From Brachybacterium sacelli (GTDB taxonomy: Bacteria > Actinomycetota > Actinomycetes > Actinomycetales > Dermabacteraceae), in the NCBI RefSeq assembly GCF_017876545.1, contig NZ_JAGIOD010000001.1, positions 682,001 through 746,000 on the forward strand: a stretch of 64,000 nt of DNA. The letters are read 5' to 3'. Shown piece by piece: positions 16,602-25,153 of the stretch; the stretch's first letter is position 1; every line of letters starts with the position of its first letter. Below the pieces are notes generated by a model. That model was given only the letters and a program-made list of their open reading frames with translations, made no database searches and was not told the DNA's origin. Made by a program: the position numbers and the translations under genes.

Positions 16602-17932
16602 AGGGACTGACGCTCCTCGGCGAGACGGAACAGGACCTCTCCGGCATGGTCGATGACGAGGGTGTCGGGGTCCTGACGCAGGGCCTCGAGGTCCAGGCTC
16701 GCGGGGTCGATGTAGGGGACGTTGTACTCGGCGCACACCTCGGGTGGGATGGAGGTGGCGAAGGATCGGCGCACCCGCTGGGTCTCCTCCCCGGTCTCGG
16801 GATCGTAGGTGCCCAGTCCCGTCACGTGCGTGGAGTGGGCGAGCTCGCCCCAGGGATGGTCCTGGAAGCGGTCCCACTGCTTCGTGAAGTACTCAATGTT
16901 GTGGTATCCGATATCGCGCAGACCGGGGTGCATGACGGCCACCTCGGTGATGTGCGGGGCGTAGAGGATGACCTCGCCGCCGTCGGCGCACACGGGCTCG
17001 GACTTGTAGAAGCCCTTGGCGCCGGTCCAGATGTCCTCGTACATCTCCGGCACCAGCGCCACGATCCGCTGGTAGGGCCGCTCGACGTAGGTGATGTGGG
17101 TGAGCGCGGAGATCTTCGCCATCGCGGCCCAGGCGGCCTGCGGGTCGCCGTAGGCGATCGCGTTGAGGTCCTGCCCGCCGGAGACGACGTCCATGGTGAA
17201 GCATTGCTTCTCGGCGTCGACGAGCTCGCTGGCAGCATCGACGAGCTGACGCACCGGGGTGATGCCGAGGGTGCCGATGATGCGGCTGGCGGTGATGAGC
17301 GCTCCGACCCAGTGGGAGATGTCGATGACGTCGTGCACGGAACATCCGGGGAAGAAGTACTTGTTGCCGCCGGAGAAGCCGACCACTTCGTGCGGGAACA
17401 CGGGGCCGACGATCAGGTTCACGTCGGATTCGACGCACAGCCGGTTGATCTGCACCCGCATCGGGATATCGGTGAGCAGGCCGCCGGTGAGCTCGGCGAT
17501 GCGCTCGGCGGAGATCTCACCGAGGTCTGCGATCTGCTCCGGATCGTCCCAGGCGTGGTTGACGACGCTCCACTCGGGATACGTCGCCTGTGCGCCGCGC
17601 TCGGTGGAGCCCAGGAGCTTGTCGATCGCCTCCTCGCTCATCGCTGCATGCGTGCCCAGCGCGATCAGCACGGTCACGGAGGAGGCACGGCCGGCGAGGG
17701 CGTCATGGATCGCGGGCAGCACCTTGGGCAGCGGGACGGAGCGGGTGCCGTCGGGGATGATCAGGCAGACGCTCTTGCCGTCGTAGTCGGCACCGGCGAG
17801 CTGTTCGGTGACGAAGCCGCGGATCTGCTCCTCGGTGAGGAGGCCGTCGGCGCCGCCGAGGAGGGCGGCTTGCTCGGCGAGGCCCTCGGGGATCGGGTCG
17901 ATGGTGGGCGTCGTCGCGGTCGGCTCGCTCAT
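16598..17932 (-). CDS. larA: LarA-family nickel-dependent racemase
   Basis: Lactate racemase family enzyme of 444 residues using the nickel-pincer nucleotide cofactor. Visible features are CLIIPDGTRSVPLPKVLPAI near the N-terminus, ALGTHAAMSEEAI (catalytic His region), NLIVGPVFPHEVVGFSGGNK with the Lys expected to form the cofactor linkage, and YFFPGCSVHDVIDISHWVG. ATG 17932 is preferred over an upstream in-frame Met because family similarity begins there. Known LarA homologues racemise or epimerise various 2-hydroxy acids, so D/L-lactate is only one possible substrate. First gene of the larA-larE-larB operon. Confidence 0.9.
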   Translation of the reverse strand: MSEPTATTPTIDPIPEGLAEQAALLGGADGLLTEEQIRGFVTEQLAGADYDGKSVCLIIPDGTRSVPLPKVLPAIHDALAGRASSVTVLIALGTHAAMSEEAIDKLLGSTERGAQATYPEWSVVNHAWDDPEQIADLGEISAERIAELTGGLLTDIPMRVQINRLCVESDVNLIVGPVFPHEVVGFSGGNKYFFPGCSVHDVIDISHWVGALITASRIIGTLGITPVRQLVDAASELVDAEKQCFTMDVVSGGQDLNAIAYGDPQAAWAAMAKISALTHITYVERPYQRIVALVPEMYEDIWTGAKGFYKSEPVCADGGEVILYAPHITEVAVMHPGLRDIGYHNIEYFTKQWDRFQDHPWGELAHSTHVTGLGTYDPETGEETQRVRRSFATSIPPEVCAEYNVPYIDPASLDLEALRQDPDTLVIDHAGEVLFRLAEERQSL

Positions 17933-18052
17933 CGCTCCATGATGCGCCGTCTGACCAGGGAAAGCCAAGGATGCTCGGCTGTTGCCATGGTCCTCGGCCG
18001 ACAGGGCGAAGCGGCTCGGGACGCAGGGATGCGCTGCCCTCAGCCCCTGTGT

Positions 18053-18835
18053 TCAGTTGCTGACGGGGTCGTAGTCCGCGTCCGTCACGAACGACTCGAA
18101 CTGTGCCTCGCTGCCGTGGAAGAGGTTCGAATCACCCGCGAAGGGGCCGGAATCCGAGTACTGCCAGATCTCCCACGCGTTCCAGGTGCCGGGGATCTCG
18201 ACCCCCACGGGCGGATCCGGCTTGTAATGCGCCACGTGCAGCGGCGCGTTCTCCGGAGACCACTGCGGGCCGACCTGGTCATCCCAGAACCAGGCACCGG
18301 TGTAGACCACCGGGGTGCGGCCCGTCTCCTTCCGGTAGTGATCGATCCACTCCGTCACCCAGGCCTGGAGTTCCGCCTGGCTGAGGCCCCCGGGGTTGTC
18401 CTCGACATCGAGCATCCCGGGCATGGTGCGGCCGTCGTCGGTCCAGCCGCCGTCGTTCTTCAGGAAGAATTCGCACTCCTCGACCGGGTCGCTGTTGCCG
18501 GGCTCAGCCCAGTGGTAGGCGCCGTGCACGAGGCCCGCGTCGTAGGACCCTCCGTACTGCTGCGAGAAGAACTCGTTGGTGTACCAGTTCCCCTGGGTGG
18601 TCTTGCAGTAGGCGAACCTCGAGCCGAGCTCCTTCTGAGCGGCCCAGTCGACCTCCCCCTGATGCGAGGAGACGTCCTGGCCGCGGATCCCGGCATCCTC
18701 CGCCCGGGCCCGGGCGGGCGCCAGGGCGGCAGCAGTACCGCCGAGAGCGACGGCTCCTGCGGTGCCGAGCAGCGCGGAACGCAGGACGGTGCGGCGATCG
18801 ATTCGGTGAGCGGGTCGGGCTGACACGGTGTTCAT
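18053..18835 (-). CDS. Tat-secreted GH25 lysozyme (peptidoglycan muramidase)
   Basis: Secreted muramidase of 260 residues. The Tat signal has Arg14-Arg15 in DRRTVLRSALLG, then an Ala-rich core and ARARA-type cleavage region. The GH25 fold shows GQDVSSHQG with catalytic-site Asp54, FAYCKTTQG, AYHWAEPGN, and GMLDVEDN with the DxE catalytic pair. Late motifs are PVVYTGAWFW and AWEIWQYSDSG. There is no cell-wall binding repeat, so the enzyme is catalytic-domain only and probably extracellular. It is divergent from a HTH regulator gene 478 bp away. A role in wall remodelling or killing of competitors is possible. Confidence 0.93.
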   Translation of the reverse strand: MNTVSARPAHRIDRRTVLRSALLGTAGAVALGGTAAALAPARARAEDAGIRGQDVSSHQGEVDWAAQKELGSRFAYCKTTQGNWYTNEFFSQQYGGSYDAGLVHGAYHWAEPGNSDPVEECEFFLKNDGGWTDDGRTMPGMLDVEDNPGGLSQAELQAWVTEWIDHYRKETGRTPVVYTGAWFWDDQVGPQWSPENAPLHVAHYKPDPPVGVEIPGTWNAWEIWQYSDSGPFAGDSNLFHGSEAQFESFVTDADYDPVSN

Positions 18836-19313
18836 CTCGGATCCTTCTCTCCTCGTCGGGGCGGTTTCGCGCTTGCTCGCCGCCCGATCCCCTGCCGGGC
18901 GGTCCCTGCGACGCTATCGAATTCCGGTGACGACGAACACACCCCTCGCCCGGTTCTCCGCATCACCCCAGGTAGCGACAGTCGTTAAGGAGAGTCCCCG
19001 ACGTTCCCGACGGAACGTGATCCGTACCCCAGGACCTCGGGAGACGGCGATACCGAACCCCGGGCGGACGCGCCGTGCCGAGGGGAAGATCCCTGCCTCC
19101 CCCACCGCGAGCCCGCTACGGCGCGCGCACGGACGACGAACTCGCCGAAATGGAGACCGGCAACGACCTCCGAGGTCATGGCAGATTTCCTGGGCAGGTG
19201 GCCGCAAATCCGGGTGCATCGGCCTCCCCTCGGACAGCCTTCGGCGCGCCCGGGGGCGGCGTCATACGCTGACCCCGTCACGGCGGTATCGGGCGGAGGA
19301 TCGGAGATCGTGG
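18836..19313. other. 478-bp intergenic region between lysozyme and HTH gene
   Basis: No convincing gene lies here. Open frames on both strands are Arg-rich and without family character. It holds the divergent promoters of the lysozyme and HTH genes. One clear structure is ACGTTCC (19001-19007), CGAC, GGAACGT (19012-19018), an inverted repeat that could be an operator or small hairpin. Confidence 0.5.
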
Positions 19314-20108
19314 GTGGACGATCAGGACGAGAGTCATCGACCTGCAGCACTGTTTTTCCCTGGCCAGAGCGTGGGGCTGGGCCTGGACGGTCGGGTCGAG
19401 GAGATCTCCCGACTGCTGGTCAAGGCACCGCTGGACGACATCCACGTCGATGGTCACAACTGGTTAAGGCAGCGATACCGGGAGTTCGTCCCGCTGATCC
19501 TGCCGACCGCCCTGCGGGCCGTCGAGCACGGTGCACCCCTGGATCCGACGGCTCTCGGCGCATTCCGCCGACTCGCTGCGGAGTGCGCCGCCGAACATCC
19601 CCGCGGCGATCTGTCGGTCGTCCTCCGGGGTGCGATCCCCGCCCTCCGAGTGTTCGCACTGGTGATGCAGGCTTTCGCGCAGGAGCCCGGCGCGCGCACG
19701 TTGCTGGCGATGAGCCGCGCGTCGCTCATCGCCCACGAGCTGTCCACCTGCTGGGTCGAAGCGTGGTGGAGTCGCGACAGCGAGCTCGCATCCCTATCCC
19801 CCGTCGCGGAGAACCTGACAGCCGAGGACATCGATCTGGTCCCCCGCACTCCCGATCTGGAGGAGAGCGATGAGCGCATGCTCGCCCTGGCCGCGCACGG
19901 CTTCTCGAACCAGGAGATCTCACAGGAGACCTCGTACAGCAAACAGGCGGTGGCATGGCGACTCGGGCGGCTGATGAAGGTGTGGAAGGCTCCGAACCGG
20001 ACCGCGCTGGTGTCCTTTGCCTTCGCCAAGGGGTGGCTCCGGCCGCGCCCCGCACGTTCCCGACGGCGTTCACGATCGCGCGCTCTCGAGGCCAGCGACA
20101 ACGAGTGA
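19314..20108 (+). CDS. Helix-turn-helix transcriptional regulator with C-terminal LuxR/PucR-like HTH
   Basis: Regulator of 264 residues from GTG 19314, with GGAGGATCGG upstream. Residues 35-165 are helical (LRQRYREFVPLILPTALRAV, then RGAIPALRVFALVMQAF), a pattern like the RsbRD/PucR N-terminal domains. The C-terminal HTH is LALAAHGFSNQEISQETSYS followed by KQAVAWRLGRLMKVW. The end is strongly basic (RPARSRRRSRSR). A strong hairpin overlaps its stop codon. Neighbours are a divergent lysozyme and a convergent small secreted protein, so control of wall or surface genes is possible but not shown. Confidence 0.75.
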   Translation: MDDQDESHRPAALFFPGQSVGLGLDGRVEEISRLLVKAPLDDIHVDGHNWLRQRYREFVPLILPTALRAVEHGAPLDPTALGAFRRLAAECAAEHPRGDLSVVLRGAIPALRVFALVMQAFAQEPGARTLLAMSRASLIAHELSTCWVEAWWSRDSELASLSPVAENLTAEDIDLVPRTPDLEESDERMLALAAHGFSNQEISQETSYSKQAVAWRLGRLMKVWKAPNRTALVSFAFAKGWLRPRPARSRRRSRSRALEASDNE

Positions 20109-20140
20109 ACTCCCGGAGAGCACCTGCTCTCCGGGAGTTC
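20107..20140. terminator. Strong bidirectional terminator hairpin
   Basis: A perfect 16-bp inverted repeat: GAACTCCCGGAGAGCA (20107-20122), two bases, and its complement (20125-20140). It overlaps the HTH gene stop and lies between converging genes, so it probably terminates both. There is no U-run, as is common in actinobacteria. Confidence 0.85.
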
Positions 20141-20202
20141 GACCGACTTGCGGGTCCCTGACGTGCGGGATCCCGGCACGCGGCATCTCGTCGTTCGGCG
20201 CG

Positions 20203-20703
20203 TCAGCCGCCGTTCACGCTGATGACGTCGTCGCTGGTGCGCTCCATGTTGCCGCGCACGCCCCAGTTGATCCAGCCGCCGTCACCATTGTTCGTGACCT
20301 TCCCGGGGCCGCTGAACCAGTAGATGACGTAGCTGCCGCCCTTGATGTCGATCGGCTCCGCATGCGCCACCTCACCCTCGACGCTGATGTCCTGGTTCTT
20401 GTTCACGACCGCGACAGTGAGGCGGTCGGGGTTGCCATCGTTGAGGTAGCCGACATCCAGCGCCGCCCTGACGGCGCCGCCGCGGTCGTCCTGATCGTTG
20501 ACGGCGTCCGCGATCGCGTTGCCGATGGCGACCGGGTCGAGGTTGACGCTCACGTCGCCACCGACGTCCGCAGCCGCCGAGGACGGTGCGGGAGCGGCAG
20601 CCTGGGCCGCCTGGGCGGGGAGGGCAACAGCGGTGATCGATGCGCCGGCGACGACGGTGCCGGCCAGCAGCTTGGCGGTCTTCGAGGTAAAGGCGTTCAT
20701 CAT
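20203..20703 (-). CDS. Small secreted protein of unknown function
   Basis: Exported protein of 166 residues. A Sec signal peptide is clear: KTAKLLAGTVVAGASITAVA, ending at LPAQAAQA. The mature part has an Ala/Pro linker, then an acidic helical segment (VAIGNAIADAVNDQDDRGGA), then a beta-rich C-terminus (GGSYVIYWFSGPGKV, GDGGWINWGVRGN) rich in Trp, Gly and Asn. I do not recognise the family. There are no cysteines. It has two adjacent Met start codons with GAAAGAGAG upstream. A 20-bp palindrome lies 100 bp upstream, and the gene converges on a HTH regulator across a strong terminator. Confidence 0.8.
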   Translation of the reverse strand: MMNAFTSKTAKLLAGTVVAGASITAVALPAQAAQAAAPAPSSAAADVGGDVSVNLDPVAIGNAIADAVNDQDDRGGAVRAALDVGYLNDGNPDRLTVAVVNKNQDISVEGEVAHAEPIDIKGGSYVIYWFSGPGKVTNNGDGGWINWGVRGNMERTSDDVISVNGG

Positions 20704-20802
20704 GCGCTCTCTTTCTCTTCGACGTGACCAGTGGTGGTCGTCCTGCTCGAACACCCTCAGCCTGTGGGTGGAGGCGGTCAGAACACCAGCCCTCACCGCT
20801 GA

Positions 20803-20822
20803 CGTTGGTCGATCGACCAACG
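20803..20822. promoter_or_regulatory. 20-bp perfect palindrome (candidate operator)
   Basis: CGTTGGTCGA followed directly by its reverse complement TCGACCAACG forms a 20-bp perfect palindrome. It lies in the 280-bp gap upstream of the secreted-protein gene. It is probably a regulator binding site; the regulator is unknown. Confidence 0.55.
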
Positions 20823-20983
20823 CATCCCCGCGAGAGTCGGGCAGACTGCCACGGCCGCGGGCGCAGTGGTACGGTCCCCCGGCGCCGAGCACTTCGGTAC
20901 CGCATCTGGAGTGAATCGACCCGATCGCCGGGACGACAGCGACCCATGTCCTTCCGGGTGCTCGACGAAGGCGCCCGGCGTCC

Positions 20984-21568
20984 TCAATCTGTCTCGGCCC
21001 TCCGACCCGATGACTCCGCACTCTCGAGCGGCAGCCCGGGCAGGCCGTCGATGCTCCGCGCGTTCCGCTCGGCGCGGTACTGCGCCATGCCGTCCGCACC
21101 CTTCTTCTCGGCCCGCAGGCGGAGGAGGTCACGCTCACCGGTCTTCTCCATGATCGGAACGCCCCAGCCGCACGAGTCACTGATCCGGGTCACGTCCACG
21201 GTGATCACCGCTCGGGTGCTCGGATGCTCGGGGTGCCGTGCGACGACGTCCTCGAACGTGGCCTCGCCGGGCAGGAACACCTCGCCCGTGCCGTGCAGGC
21301 GAACGATGCGGGGCCGCTTGCCGTAGGAGGCGAACATGAGGCACACGCGGCCGTTCTCGCGTATGTGCGCGATGGTCTCGACTCCGCTGCCGGTGTAGTC
21401 GACCCAGGCGACCCGGTGGGGGTCCAGGACGGAGAAGGTGTCGTGCCCGCGCGGCGAGACGTTCACGTGCCCGTCGGCGCCGAGGGGTGCCGTGGCGACG
21501 AACCACAGGGGCTGTTCCTCGATCCATGAACGCAGGTTCGGATCTATCGCGTCGAAGACTTTGCCCAT
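20984..21568 (-). CDS. Pyridoxamine 5'-phosphate oxidase-family flavin-binding protein
   Basis: Split-barrel protein of 194 residues. The N-terminal half has QPLWFVATAPLGADGHVNVS, then VAWVDYTGSG and NGRVCLMFASYGKRPRIVRL, the usual PNPOx-like FMN-binding strand pattern. The C-terminal extension (DSCGWGVPIMEKTGERDLL, then AEKKGADGM) is typical of a subgroup of uncharacterised oxidoreductases acting on small molecules or F420/FMN. ATG 21568 is chosen because TACGCT lies exactly six bases upstream, consistent with a leaderless mRNA, and no Shine-Dalgarno is present. Divergent from a phosphotransferase gene. Confidence 0.88.
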   Translation of the reverse strand: MGKVFDAIDPNLRSWIEEQPLWFVATAPLGADGHVNVSPRGHDTFSVLDPHRVAWVDYTGSGVETIAHIRENGRVCLMFASYGKRPRIVRLHGTGEVFLPGEATFEDVVARHPEHPSTRAVITVDVTRISDSCGWGVPIMEKTGERDLLRLRAEKKGADGMAQYRAERNARSIDGLPGLPLESAESSGRRAETD

Positions 21569-21649
21569 GCTCGGAGCGTAGACCTCCCACGAGGCGTGAG
21601 CGCAGAAAACGACGCGACGTCGGCGAGGAATCTTGCCAGGATGGCCGCC

Positions 21650-22396
21650 ATGGATGAGGTCGAAGTCGTCGTCGCGCACAGTCAGCGCGCGACGCTGCGC
21701 GTCGGCGACGTGTTCCTGAAGGTGGACGTCGACGCGGCGCATGCCGACGTCGAGGAACGCGCCATGGCTCTGGCTCCCGTGCCCACGCCGAGGATCCTCT
21801 GGCGCCGGCCACCGGTCCTCGCGATCGCCGCCGTGCCCGGCAGAGCGCTCGGCGTTCTCGGCGAGCCCTCCCCCGCATCGCCGGCGGCATGGTCTGCAGC
21901 AGGCGCTGCGATACGGACTCTGCACGATGCGCCGCTGCCGCCGTGGGAGGGACACACGCTCGAGGACACCACAGAGGAACTCGATCGCGAGTGCTCGTGG
22001 CTGCTCGAGCACGACGTCCTGCCCGCCGAGGTCATCCGTCACAACCGCGAGATCGCGGAGGCGGCGCTCCGGCCGCGGCGACCGGCGTTCATCCATGGCG
22101 ACCTGCAGATCACGCACGTCTTTATCGAGGACGACGAGGTCGTCGGCATCATCGACTGGTCCGAGGCCGCCCCCGGGGATGCCATGTTCGATCTGGCCAC
22201 CGTGACCCTCGGGCACGAGGAGCATCTGGACGACCTGCTCGACGGCTACGGCGAAGGCGCGGACCCCCAGGTGATCCGTGCCTGGTGGTCACTGCGCAGC
22301 CTCATGGCGTCACGCTGGCTGATCACCCACGGCTTCGACCCGGACGCGCCGGGATGCGAGTTCGACGTCCTCAGGGCACGGATGCGGGAGACGTAG
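21650..22396 (+). CDS. Aminoglycoside phosphotransferase (APH)-fold kinase
   Basis: APH/choline-kinase fold protein of 248 residues. The N-lobe starts VEVVVAHSQRATLRVGDVFL with the ATP-binding Lys following. The catalytic loop is FIHGDLQITHVFI (HGD-x2-x-x-N-like, with Thr-His in place of the usual xxN). The metal-binding motif is IIDWSEAAPGDAMFDL. The missing Asn of HGDxxxxN is a variation of the Brenner motif worth noting. ATG 21650 follows family alignment; ATG 21641 is also possible. The substrate is unknown, and resistance cannot be assumed. Confidence 0.85.
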   Translation: MDEVEVVVAHSQRATLRVGDVFLKVDVDAAHADVEERAMALAPVPTPRILWRRPPVLAIAAVPGRALGVLGEPSPASPAAWSAAGAAIRTLHDAPLPPWEGHTLEDTTEELDRECSWLLEHDVLPAEVIRHNREIAEAALRPRRPAFIHGDLQITHVFIEDDEVVGIIDWSEAAPGDAMFDLATVTLGHEEHLDDLLDGYGEGADPQVIRAWWSLRSLMASRWLITHGFDPDAPGCEFDVLRARMRET

Positions 22397-22474
22397 CGAC
22401 TACTCGGCGGGTAGGTACCGGCGGCAGCAGAGGGGAATCTCCTGGCGGGACGTCGACGCTGGCAGGATGGACAC

Positions 22475-23560
22475 ATGATCGAGGGATCTCCGGCGAAGCG
22501 GCCGGCCAGCAAGCGGGCTCCCACGCTCCGTGACGTGGCGGAGCATGCCGGGGTGTCCTTCAAGACGGTCTCCAACGTCATCAACGACTACGAGTACGTG
22601 AGCGAGACGACGCGCGCGAAGGTCAAGCGATCGATCGCCGAGCTCGGCTACATCCCCCAGAACGCCGCCCGGCAGTTGAGGACCGGGGCGAGCAACATCT
22701 TCACGCTCTCGTTCCCGTCGCTGGCCTTCAGCTACTTCTCGGGCCTGGCCCAGGAGATCGTGGATGAAGCAGCGCGTCAGGACCTCACCATCGTGCTGCG
22801 CAACAACTCCGCCGGCCGGGAGGAGGAGATGAAGGTCCTGACCGGGTTCGACCATCGCCTCGGTGACGGGTTCATCTTCAATCCGCTCCTGGTCGGCGAG
22901 CAGTTCATCGCCGATCTGGAGGAGGTCCGCCAGCCCACGGTGTTCATCGGCGAGCACGTGCCCACCGACCGGCTCCCGGCGGGGTCGGACTACGTGCGGA
23001 TCGACAACACCCGTGCGTTCGTGGAGCTCACCGATCACGTCATCTCTCGCGGGCGCCGTCGTCCTGCGTTCCTCGGGTCCTTGCCGGCGCCGAGTGCCAA
23101 CCAACCGCATGGCTCGATGCGACTGCGTCTGGACGGTTTCCGCACCTCGGTCGCCACGCACGGCCTATCGGTGCAGGACGCGCCCGTGGTCGCGGTCGAC
23201 CATTGGCACCGCCTCGATGCTCGCCGCGCGGTGAATCGACTGCTGGATTCCGACGGCGGGATCGACGCGATCGTGTGCGGCAACGACGAGCTCGCGCTGG
23301 GGGTTCTGGCAGGCCTGCGCGACCGCGGCCGGCGCGTGCCCGACGACGTGGCGGTGGTCAGCTACGACGACATCCCTGACGCCCAATTCACCAGCCCAGC
23401 TCTGACGTCGATCCGGCCGGACGTGCTGCAGATCGCCCGTGAATCGCTGTCGATGCTGACCGAAAGGGTTCGAGGATTCGACGGGCCGCCACGCACCGTC
23501 ACCGTCCCGCATTACTTGATCGTGCGGGAGAGCTCGCCGCCGACCGTCCATCTACCCTGA
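22475..23560 (+). CDS. LacI-family transcriptional regulator (orphan)
   Basis: Regulator of 361 residues. The HTH is PTLRDVAEHAGVSFKTVSNV with hinge sequence near residue 65 (QNAARQLRTG). The effector domain shows FIGEHVPTDRLPAGSDYVRI, DAIVCGNDELALGVLAGL and VVSYDDIPDAQFTSPALTSI, the classic dimer/ligand pattern of sugar regulators. No sugar transporter or enzyme is adjacent, so its target is likely elsewhere. A hypothetical gene follows 4 bp after its stop. Confidence 0.92.
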   Translation: MIEGSPAKRPASKRAPTLRDVAEHAGVSFKTVSNVINDYEYVSETTRAKVKRSIAELGYIPQNAARQLRTGASNIFTLSFPSLAFSYFSGLAQEIVDEAARQDLTIVLRNNSAGREEEMKVLTGFDHRLGDGFIFNPLLVGEQFIADLEEVRQPTVFIGEHVPTDRLPAGSDYVRIDNTRAFVELTDHVISRGRRRPAFLGSLPAPSANQPHGSMRLRLDGFRTSVATHGLSVQDAPVVAVDHWHRLDARRAVNRLLDSDGGIDAIVCGNDELALGVLAGLRDRGRRVPDDVAVVSYDDIPDAQFTSPALTSIRPDVLQIARESLSMLTERVRGFDGPPRTVTVPHYLIVRESSPPTVHLP

Positions 23561-23564
23561 GAGC

Positions 23565-23975
23565 GTGTTCACGAGATTCCAGAGTGCGGTGCCGAATCGC
23601 CGTGGGTCGTTCCCCGGGATCTTCGCGATGACGAACGGGCTTCGCGACTCCGGCCTGCTCAGCATGACTGATGCCGCGTGGGTGCGCACACAGAACGCAT
23701 ACGCCGAGCGCACCTACACCGACCCCAGCACCGTGGCGGCAGCCTGCTACGACGCGTCGCTCAATCCAGGCGCGCGTTCCTGGTTCAAGGACGACGCGAC
23801 GGAGCTCCTGCAGATGGCGCGCCTCTACACGAGATTGCTCGACCGGCACGACGTGCCGTGGATCGAGCTCTGCATGTCGGATCCGGGCCGCACCGTCTAT
23901 GAGGACGCAGTGCAGGTGGTGGCGGTTCCCTACACCTTCGAGGAGCACTGGCCACTGCGGGAGACCTCTGACTGA
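23565..23975 (+). CDS. Uncharacterised actinobacterial protein
   Basis: Cytoplasmic protein of 136 residues. It begins MFTRFQSAVPNRRGSFPGIF and contains NGLRDSGLLSMTDAAWVRTQ and a Trp/Phe-containing NPGARSWFKDDATELLQ helix. I recall a similar uncharacterised family in actinobacteria but cannot assign a function. There are no catalytic motifs or membrane segments. GTG 23565 lies six bases after TACCCT (23553-23558), which could be the -10 of a leaderless transcript even though it overlaps the LacI stop. It could also be co-transcribed with the LacI gene. Confidence 0.75.
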   Translation: MFTRFQSAVPNRRGSFPGIFAMTNGLRDSGLLSMTDAAWVRTQNAYAERTYTDPSTVAAACYDASLNPGARSWFKDDATELLQMARLYTRLLDRHDVPWIELCMSDPGRTVYEDAVQVVAVPYTFEEHWPLRETSD

Positions 23976-24091
23976 GGGTCCCGGTCGCTGACACCGCCCG
24001 ACGGCACCGGACCGTCCAGCGCGCTCTCACCCGACGCCTCCGACGGAAGAACTCGATTGCCAGGGGCGGACCGGCCCCGAAAACTGAACCC

Positions 24092-25012
24092 ATGCCGGAC
24101 CAGCCGAACGACGGGACCATCCACCAGCACCCTCTGGCTTATCTCCTGGGGCTCGAAGGCGTCGCCCTGATGCGCGCCTTCGCCGGCGAGTACGACCGCG
24201 CGTTCACCGAGGCCAGAATCGCCGAGGTGCGCGAACTGCTCGAGCGCGCCGCCGAGCTCGGCCCCGGGGTCGACGTCCCTCCCCTGCCGGTGGCCGACGG
24301 CTATGACGGCTGGGCGGCGACCTACGACGGCGAGGACAACGGCTGCTTCCCGATGCGCGACGACGTACTCACCCCGCTGCTCGATGCCCTGGCGCCCGGT
24401 CGCGTGCTCGACGCCGGTTGCGGGACCGGTGCGGTCACCCAGCAGCTGGTGGACCGAGGGCACGACGTCGTCGGCGTCGACTTCTCCAAGGCCATGCTGT
24501 CGCGCGCCCGCACGGCGGTGCCCGAGGCCAGGTTCCTGGAGGGCGACCTCACCGATCTGCCGCTGCCCGACGCTGACGTCGACCACCTGGTGTGCAGCCT
24601 GGCGCTCACCCACCTCAGTGACCTGGGCCCGTTCTTCGCCGAAGCCGCGCGGGTCATGCGACCCGGTGGCCACCTGCTCGTGCTCGACACCCGCGGCCAC
24701 TTCACCGGCTCACCGCGTTACCCGCTGGTCAAACAGTCGCCCGACGGTCGCACCGGTCACATCACGGGCCACAGTCACGGTCTCGGCGACTACCTGCGCG
24801 CAGCCCTGCCGCATGGTTTCGTGGTGCGCGCCTGCCAGGAGACCTACCTCGGCGAGGGCACGGTCGGGCCCGAGGAGACGGCCGCGCCGCTGACCCCCGG
24901 TCCGCCGAACATCTGGGAGTTGCACCCGTGGATTCCCGAGGCCACCAACGCGGCCAAAGCCGGGCAGGCGGCGGTCGTCGCCTGGGAGTTCGAGCTGCGG
25001 CCCGACGTCTGA
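24092..25012 (+). CDS. Class I SAM-dependent methyltransferase
   Basis: Methyltransferase of 306 residues. An N-terminal helical extension of about 65 residues precedes the Rossmann domain. Motif I is VLDAGCGTGAVTQQL (about 109-123), followed by the acidic VVGVDFSKAML, motif II RFLEGDLTDLPLPDADVDHL, and VMRPGGHLLVLDTRG. The substrate is unknown; the family includes small-molecule and ubiquinone-type methylases. It stands alone, converging on a RidA gene 141 bp downstream. ATG 24092 has no clear Shine-Dalgarno. Confidence 0.9.
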   Translation: MPDQPNDGTIHQHPLAYLLGLEGVALMRAFAGEYDRAFTEARIAEVRELLERAAELGPGVDVPPLPVADGYDGWAATYDGEDNGCFPMRDDVLTPLLDALAPGRVLDAGCGTGAVTQQLVDRGHDVVGVDFSKAMLSRARTAVPEARFLEGDLTDLPLPDADVDHLVCSLALTHLSDLGPFFAEAARVMRPGGHLLVLDTRGHFTGSPRYPLVKQSPDGRTGHITGHSHGLGDYLRAALPHGFVVRACQETYLGEGTVGPEETAAPLTPGPPNIWELHPWIPEATNAAKAGQAAVVAWEFELRPDV

Positions 25013-25153
25013 CGGGCCGCGCGGTGTTCACCAGGTAGGGCGGGCTCCGGGTGCGACATGAGGACACTGCGTCGACTCGTCTCCTCCACGTCTTTCACCG
25101 GAATGAGTCGATGACCTCCCCACCCCGAGCACCGGGCGGGATCGGTGATGAGC

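Noticed and set aside
19001..19018. ACGTTCC-CGAC-GGAACGT inverted repeat as a possible RNA gene
   Set aside because: There is no adjoining structure or terminator; recorded only as an intergenic dyad.
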